From the NCBI RefSeq assembly GCF_029263155.1, contig NZ_JAJCYB010000108.1:1-35287 (forward strand): 35,287 nt of DNA, given 5' to 3'. Below are positions 31,444 to 35,287 of this stretch, piece after piece. Numbering within the stretch: the stretch's first letter is position 1; each line of letters opens with the position of its first letter. The stretch comes from Pseudonocardia sp. Lineage in GTDB: Bacteria; Actinomycetota; Actinomycetes; Mycobacteriales; Pseudonocardiaceae. The translations under genes were made by a program, and so were the position numbers. Below the pieces are notes generated by a model that worked only from the letters and a program-made list of their open reading frames with translations, was not told the origin of the DNA and made no database searches.

Positions 31444-31472
31444 CCGACCTCGTCTAGGATCGACGAGGTCGG
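31444..31472. promoter_or_regulatory. Palindrome overlapping the -10 box of the GntR gene
   Basis: CCGACCTCGTC (31444-31454) and GACGAGGTCGG (31462-31472) are perfect 11-bp inverted repeats around a 7-base centre that contains TAGGAT, a good -10 hexamer. A -35 match upstream is weak. A repressor bound here would block RNA polymerase, the usual logic of GntR autoregulation. The same sequence could fold as a hairpin ending the flavin reductase transcript, but no T-run follows. Confidence 0.6.
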
Positions 31473-31509
31473 GCTTTGTCGGAGCCCGCAGGGACGGGTG
31501 AGGACACCG

Positions 31510-32304
31510 ATGACCGAGTCGACGAGCCGGGTCGTGCAGGGCCGGGCGACCGCGTCGCTGGACTCGGTCAACCGTATCCGGCCGGCCTACGAGCAGGTGG
31601 CCGACCAACTGCGGCAGCTGATCGTGCGGGGCGATCTGTCGCCGGGGGACCGGTTGCCCAGCGAGGGCGACGTCGCGACGGCTTTCGGGGTGAGCCGGGG
31701 CACCGTCCGTGAGGCACTGCGGGTGCTGGCGTCGGCCAACCTCCTCTACTCGGTGCGCGGCGCCAACGGCGGCACGTTCGTTGCGCAGAGTGACCCGACG
31801 GCGATCAGCGAGTACCTCGAGACCGGTCTGGGGCTGTTGAGCGGAACCGAGGCGATCAGTCTCGACGAACTGCTCGAGGCGCGTGAGCTCCTCGAGGTGC
31901 CGGCCGCGCGGCGGGCCGCGGAGCGGCGCACCGAGCAGCACCTCGTCGACCTGCGCGAGGCGCTGGAGGCGGAGCGGGCCGAGACCGGCGTACGTTTCCA
32001 CCACCACCGGCGCTTCCACGTCCTGGTCCTCGAGGCATCCGGAAACGCGCTGCTCCAGATGGTGACCGTGCCGGTGTTCGGCGTCATCCGGTCGCAGTTC
32101 GTGCTCCAGCCCTCCGAGAAGGAGCTGTGGGCCGGCATCGACGCCGACCACGTCGAGATCCTGCGGCTGATCGAGGACGGCGACGGCGACGGCGCGGCCC
32201 AGGCGATGCAGAACCACCTGGTGCGGCTGAACGCGGTGTACCGGTCCCTGGGGCCGAGGCCGAGTGCGGCCGAGGGCGTTCCGTCGCCGTTCCGGGCCCG
32301 CTGA
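31510..32304 (+). CDS. GntR-family regulator, FadR subfamily
   Basis: This 264-residue protein has an N-terminal winged helix-turn-helix (about 27-95: YEQVADQLRQLIVRGDLSPG, then LPSEGDVATAFGVSRGTVRE, then GGTFVA) and a C-terminal all-helical FCD domain (about 110-250) with the histidines typical of its metal/ligand pocket (FHHHRRFHVLVLEASGN, DHVEILRLIEDGD). FadR-type repressors usually release DNA on binding an organic acid. ATG at 31510 follows GAGGA by five bases; GTG at 31498 is less well placed. It probably represses itself and the aldolase operon downstream. Confidence 0.92.
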   Translation: MTESTSRVVQGRATASLDSVNRIRPAYEQVADQLRQLIVRGDLSPGDRLPSEGDVATAFGVSRGTVREALRVLASANLLYSVRGANGGTFVAQSDPTAISEYLETGLGLLSGTEAISLDELLEARELLEVPAARRAAERRTEQHLVDLREALEAERAETGVRFHHHRRFHVLVLEASGNALLQMVTVPVFGVIRSQFVLQPSEKELWAGIDADHVEILRLIEDGDGDGAAQAMQNHLVRLNAVYRSLGPRPSAAEGVPSPFRAR

Positions 32305-32356
32305 GAGAGGGCAACCGTCCACGCGCGGCCGGATCGGCGGGCCGTGCGTTGACCCC

Positions 32357-32373
32357 TGCTGCGCTCTGCAGCA
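32357..32373 (+). terminator. Weak hairpin downstream of the GntR gene
   Basis: TGCTGC-GCTCT-GCAGCA gives a 6-bp stem about 50 bases after the stop codon. No T-run follows, so a terminator role is only possible. Confidence 0.25.
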
Positions 32374-32400
32374 CTGTCGACTGGTCCTGCGCCGATCTCG

Positions 32401-32473
32401 TTGACACGTCTACCCCTGCCGGCTCATACTCGGCTCGTAAAGTCCGACGTTCGTAGTAGGTCGTTCGTCCGAC
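32401..32473 (+). promoter_or_regulatory. Promoter and repeated sites upstream of the third aldolase
   Basis: TTGACA (32401-32406) and CATACT (32425-32430) are spaced 18 bp. Downstream of the likely start site lie direct repeats CGTTCGT (32448-32454 and 32462-32468, 14-bp period) and GTCCGAC (32442-32448 and 32467-32473). GTCCGAC also occurs at the edge of the GntR-gene palindrome, which points to the same regulator. The rest of the 300-bp gap 32305-32604 holds nothing else I recognise. Confidence 0.45.
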
Positions 32474-32604
32474 ACCTGGTCCGAGATGCTCCGCGTGGCA
32501 GCTCCCGCGGGGATCCCTCGGATCGAGCGGTGTCCACAGCAGGGCGTGCTCGTCCTGGACGCCGGCTCCACTCGATTCGTCTCGACACCTGCGGAAGGTG
32601 CGAC

Positions 32605-33594
32605 ATGCGAGCAGAGGATTTCCATGGCCTCTACGCGATCATCCCGGCCCCGGCCCGCCCCGGCGCCGACGAATGGAGCGCCACCGACACGGTCGACACC
32701 GACGAGACCTCCCGGTTGATCGAGAACCTCATCGGCGACGGCGCACAGGGGATCGTCGCCCTGGGCACGACCGGGGAGTGCGCCACGTTGTCCGGTGCCG
32801 ATTTCGAGACACTGGTGACCTGCGTGGTCGACACGGTCTCCGGGCGCGTTCCGACGTTCATCGGGGCAACGGCGCTCGGCACGCACGAGGTCGTCCGGCG
32901 TCTGCGGTTCGTGCAGAGCCGGGGAGCAACGGGCTCACTGCTCGGACTCCCGATGTGGCAACCGCTCACCACACCGATGGCAATCCGCTACTACCGCGAC
33001 ATCGCCGAGGCGTTCCCCGATCTCGACATCATGGCCTACGCCAACTCCAGGGCCTTCCGCTACGACTTCCCCCTCGAGTTCTGGGCCGCGGTCGCGGACG
33101 TGGCCCCGAACGTGGTGTCTGCCAAGGCCTCCTCGAGTGCGGGCCTGGCGCAACTGCTCGAGGCGACCCACGGCGCCATCAAGTTTCTGGGGAACGAGCT
33201 GATGACCGAGGAGTTCTACGCCGTCTCGCCCGACGCCGCGCAGGCCTGCTGGGCGACGTCGGCCTCCATGGGGCCTGCACCGGCGCTGGCCATCCTCCGG
33301 GCCGCCGCGAACCACGACGTCGCCTCGATCAGCCGGCTCGGCGCCGACATCGCCCGGGCGCACGAACCGTTGCTCGGGGTCCTGTCCGACCCGGCCGCGT
33401 TCGCCTCGTACAACATCCAGCTGGAGAAGATCCGCATGGAGGCGGCCGGGTACTGCGTCCCGGGCCCGATCCGACCGCCCTACGCCGAGGTGCCCGCGGA
33501 CGTCGACGAGGCGGCCAGGGAGTGCGGCCGCCGATGGCGCGAGCTGTGCATGCGGATCATCGCCCAGCCCACCGGCGCCGGCCGCACGGCGTAG
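32605..33594 (+). CDS. NahE/PhdJ-type hydratase-aldolase (DapA superfamily), copy 3
   Basis: This 329-residue class I aldolase has Tyr145 (IMAYANSRAF), Schiff-base Lys174 (VVSAKASS) and ALGTTGECATL, close to the GTFGEC motif of copy 1. RYDFPLEFW and the C-terminal PIRPPYAEVP resemble NahE/PhdJ members. It should cleave an aryl- or alkylidene-pyruvate to an aldehyde plus pyruvate. It has its own promoter and probably answers to the GntR regulator rather than to AraC, so it may serve a different intermediate. GGAAGG lies six bases before the ATG. Confidence 0.85.
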   Translation: MRAEDFHGLYAIIPAPARPGADEWSATDTVDTDETSRLIENLIGDGAQGIVALGTTGECATLSGADFETLVTCVVDTVSGRVPTFIGATALGTHEVVRRLRFVQSRGATGSLLGLPMWQPLTTPMAIRYYRDIAEAFPDLDIMAYANSRAFRYDFPLEFWAAVADVAPNVVSAKASSSAGLAQLLEATHGAIKFLGNELMTEEFYAVSPDAAQACWATSASMGPAPALAILRAAANHDVASISRLGADIARAHEPLLGVLSDPAAFASYNIQLEKIRMEAAGYCVPGPIRPPYAEVPADVDEAARECGRRWRELCMRIIAQPTGAGRTA

Positions 33595-33638
33595 CAGAAC
33601 CGATAACCAGCCGACTCAGTCAGGGAGCCGAACACAGC

Positions 33639-34628
33639 ATGACAGCGACGACGAAGCCGACGACCCAGCTCGGACACGACGCCAGGGCATGGGCCGCCGA
33701 GAACCTCAAGGGGTTCTACATGTGTCCCCTCACCCCGCTCACCGACGACTTCGAGCTGGACGAAGCAGGCCTGCGGCACAACATCGACGCGTTCGTGGAC
33801 ATGGGCTGCGCGGGCCTGGTCGTCGGGGGATTCTTCGCCGAGGGATGGAACATGACCCTGGCGGAGTGGCGGCGGTACCACGAGGTCGTCGCGGACGCCG
33901 CCGCCGGCCGCCTGCCGTTGTTCACGATCATCCTCGAGTCCTCCGCGTACCAGGCGATCGAAAAGATGCGCTACGTGGAGTCCCTGGGCTTCACCGGCGC
34001 CGAGATCATGAACCCGTCGGTGCAGCTGAAGACCGATGACGACGTGGTGTCGTACTTCGACTTCGTGGCGCCCGCGACCGGGCTCGCGCTCGTGCTCTAC
34101 CGCACGCCCGTCTCCGGCTTCGTGTACAGCCACGACGCCGTGCTCCGGATCGCCGAGCACCCCAACGTCATCGGGGTGAAGAACGGCACGCTGAGCTGGA
34201 CGGATAGCATCGCCCTGCGCCGCCGGGCCGGCGACCGGCTCGTGATCAGCGAGCCGAACGAGCGGTACTGGGCGCACGACGCCGCGCTCTTCGGCGGCCG
34301 GGTCCTCTACGGCGAGCTCTCCCTGCTCCTGTACGGGAAGCGGCGCTCGGACCTGCACCGCTACACCGATCTGGCGCTGGCGGGCGATCTCGAGAAGGCG
34401 TTGCCGGTGTCGGAGAAGCTGGACCCGATCCGGCAGGTCTACGACGAGGTCCTCATCGGTCGCATCGCGGCCACCGGTTCCTACGTGGCGGCGATGCCGC
34501 ATCTCAAGGCGTGGTTCGAGCTGCTGGACCTGCGCGCCGGCCCGATGCGTCCGCCCGTCACCGCCCGGCTGTCCGGCGCCGAGCGGGACCTGCTCGCGCA
34601 GCGGCTGGAAGCGGCAGGGGTCCTCTGA
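33639..34628 (+). CDS. DapA-superfamily lyase, distinct branch
   Basis: This 329-residue TIM-barrel protein has the Schiff-base Lys181 (VIGVKNG) and Tyr154 (LVLYRTP). In place of the GTTGE-type motif it has VVGGFFAEGWNMTL, so substrate recognition differs from the three NahE/PhdJ-like copies and from dihydrodipicolinate synthase. It may be a pyruvate- or 2-oxoacid-dependent aldolase or dehydratase. It lies 44 bp after copy 3 and overlaps the next gene by one base (TGATG), so the three genes form one unit. Confidence 0.75.
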   Translation: MTATTKPTTQLGHDARAWAAENLKGFYMCPLTPLTDDFELDEAGLRHNIDAFVDMGCAGLVVGGFFAEGWNMTLAEWRRYHEVVADAAAGRLPLFTIILESSAYQAIEKMRYVESLGFTGAEIMNPSVQLKTDDDVVSYFDFVAPATGLALVLYRTPVSGFVYSHDAVLRIAEHPNVIGVKNGTLSWTDSIALRRRAGDRLVISEPNERYWAHDAALFGGRVLYGELSLLLYGKRRSDLHRYTDLALAGDLEKALPVSEKLDPIRQVYDEVLIGRIAATGSYVAAMPHLKAWFELLDLRAGPMRPPVTARLSGAERDLLAQRLEAAGVL

Positions 34629-35287
34629 TGCGCGTCGTCATCCTCGGCGCCGGCGGACTCGGCTCGGTCCTGGGGGGTTACCTGGCGAGCACGGGCGTGG
34701 AGGTCACCCTGGTCGGCCGGCCGGCCCACGTCGCCGCCATCCGACGCGACGGCCTGCGGATCGTCGGCCGTCGCGGCGACATGCGGATCACGGACAACCT
34801 GCGGGCGGTCGACCGGGCGGCCGAGGCCACCGGGGCCTTCGACTACTTCATCCTCGGGGTGAAGGGCAAGGACACCGCGCAGGCCCTCGAGGACGCGGCG
34901 CCGTTGCGGAACGCGGTGGCCACCGCGTTGTCCGTACAGAACACGGTCGAGAAGGACGCGAAGCTCGTGCAGTGGCTCGGCCGCGACCGGGTGATCGGTG
35001 CCTCGACCATCGAGGGCGGGACGCTGGTCGAACCGGGTGTGGTGCGCAACACCCTGTCGGCGAAGGTGACCGCGTACTTCGGCGAGCTCGACGGGGCGAC
35101 GAGCTCCCGCGTAGATGCCATCACGGCCGCGTTCGACACGGCGGGTCTGCCGGCGGAGGCGGTGGACTGCATCGAGCAGGTGGAGTGGGAGAAGCTGGCG
35201 CAGATCGCCCTCGCCGCGGCCTGGTCGGTCACGGCGCTCGGCGCGGTTCCCGGTACCTCGGTCTTCGAGGGGATGGAGGTGCCCGAG
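34628..35287 (+). CDS. Ketopantoate reductase-family (PanE/ApbA) protein, 3' end outside the window
   Basis: The first 220 codons are present. They show an N-terminal NADP site (VVILGAGGLGSVLGGYLAST), LGVKGKDT, the LSVQNTVEKD segment that corresponds to the family's QNG region, and the start of the C-terminal helical domain (VEWEKLAQIALAAAWSVTAL). PanE proteins reduce 2-oxo acids such as ketopantoate; many paralogues in catabolic clusters act on other 2-oxo acids. Coupling to a DapA-type lyase suggests action on that enzyme's 2-oxo-acid substrate or product. Partial because the window ends. Confidence 0.85.
   Translation, partial: MRVVILGAGGLGSVLGGYLASTGVEVTLVGRPAHVAAIRRDGLRIVGRRGDMRITDNLRAVDRAAEATGAFDYFILGVKGKDTAQALEDAAPLRNAVATALSVQNTVEKDAKLVQWLGRDRVIGASTIEGGTLVEPGVVRNTLSAKVTAYFGELDGATSSRVDAITAAFDTAGLPAEAVDCIEQVEWEKLAQIALAAAWSVTALGAVPGTSVFEGMEVPE

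Overview
The window is very GC-rich, uses GTG and ATG starts with GTGA/ATGA stop-start overlaps, and carries actinobacterial gene types (LexA-type SOS box, SCP2-domain proteins, cytochrome-P450-style single-cluster ferredoxins, ferredoxin reductases, FadR-type GntR regulator). It looks like a chromosomal or plasmid catabolic island from an actinomycete, possibly Pseudonocardia or a relative (inference). Every intact gene lies on the plus strand.

Bases 1-3375 are an accessory boundary. An SOS-type palindrome and other palindromes precede a small AbrB-like gene and a tyrosine recombinase (431-1872). Then comes gene debris: a luciferase-like monooxygenase fragment, an IS1380-like remnant with only the start of its transposase, and the N-terminal piece of a dihydrofolate-reductase-family gene.

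Bases 3376-18109 hold an AraC regulator and a long operon (4570-18109). Its genes encode a gentisate/1-hydroxy-2-naphthoate-type cupin dioxygenase, two NahE/PhdJ-type hydratase-aldolases, a cis-dihydrodiol dehydrogenase, an extradiol ring-cleavage dioxygenase, an SCP2 protein, Rieske oxygenase alpha and beta subunits, a 72-residue companion, two aldehyde dehydrogenases, two single-cluster ferredoxins and two ferredoxin reductases. This is close to a full set for a phenanthrene-type (phd-like) upper route: dihydroxylation, rearomatisation, meta cleavage, aldolytic removal of pyruvate, aldehyde oxidation, cleavage of a hydroxy-naphthoate-like acid, then aldolase and aldehyde oxidation again. The actual substrate is inferred, not proven.

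Bases 18120-31399 hold a second, paralogous AraC gene and a second operon. It starts with another Rieske beta/alpha pair, a ferredoxin, an SDR and a zinc alcohol dehydrogenase. It continues with an unusual block: a fumarate-reductase-like flavoprotein, a 2[4Fe-4S] ferredoxin, an Asp-box beta-propeller-like protein, a third divergent Rieske alpha/beta pair, a second SCP2 protein, a COMT-like methyltransferase with a hydrophobic N-terminus, RibBA and a flavin reductase. This block is the best candidate for an undescribed system.

Both operons start from near-identical promoters (TTGAC[C/G]-N18-TAGT[C/G]T) preceded by arrays of a GCGCAA..CGGAG repeat. The two promoter-proximal copies sit at the same distance from the -35 box in both. 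The two AraC proteins have nearly the same DNA-binding domains, so they probably share these operators.

Bases 31400-35287 hold a FadR-type GntR regulator with a palindrome over its own -10 box, then a promoter with repeated sites, a third NahE/PhdJ-like aldolase, a more distant DapA-family protein, and a ketopantoate-reductase-family gene cut off by the window edge.
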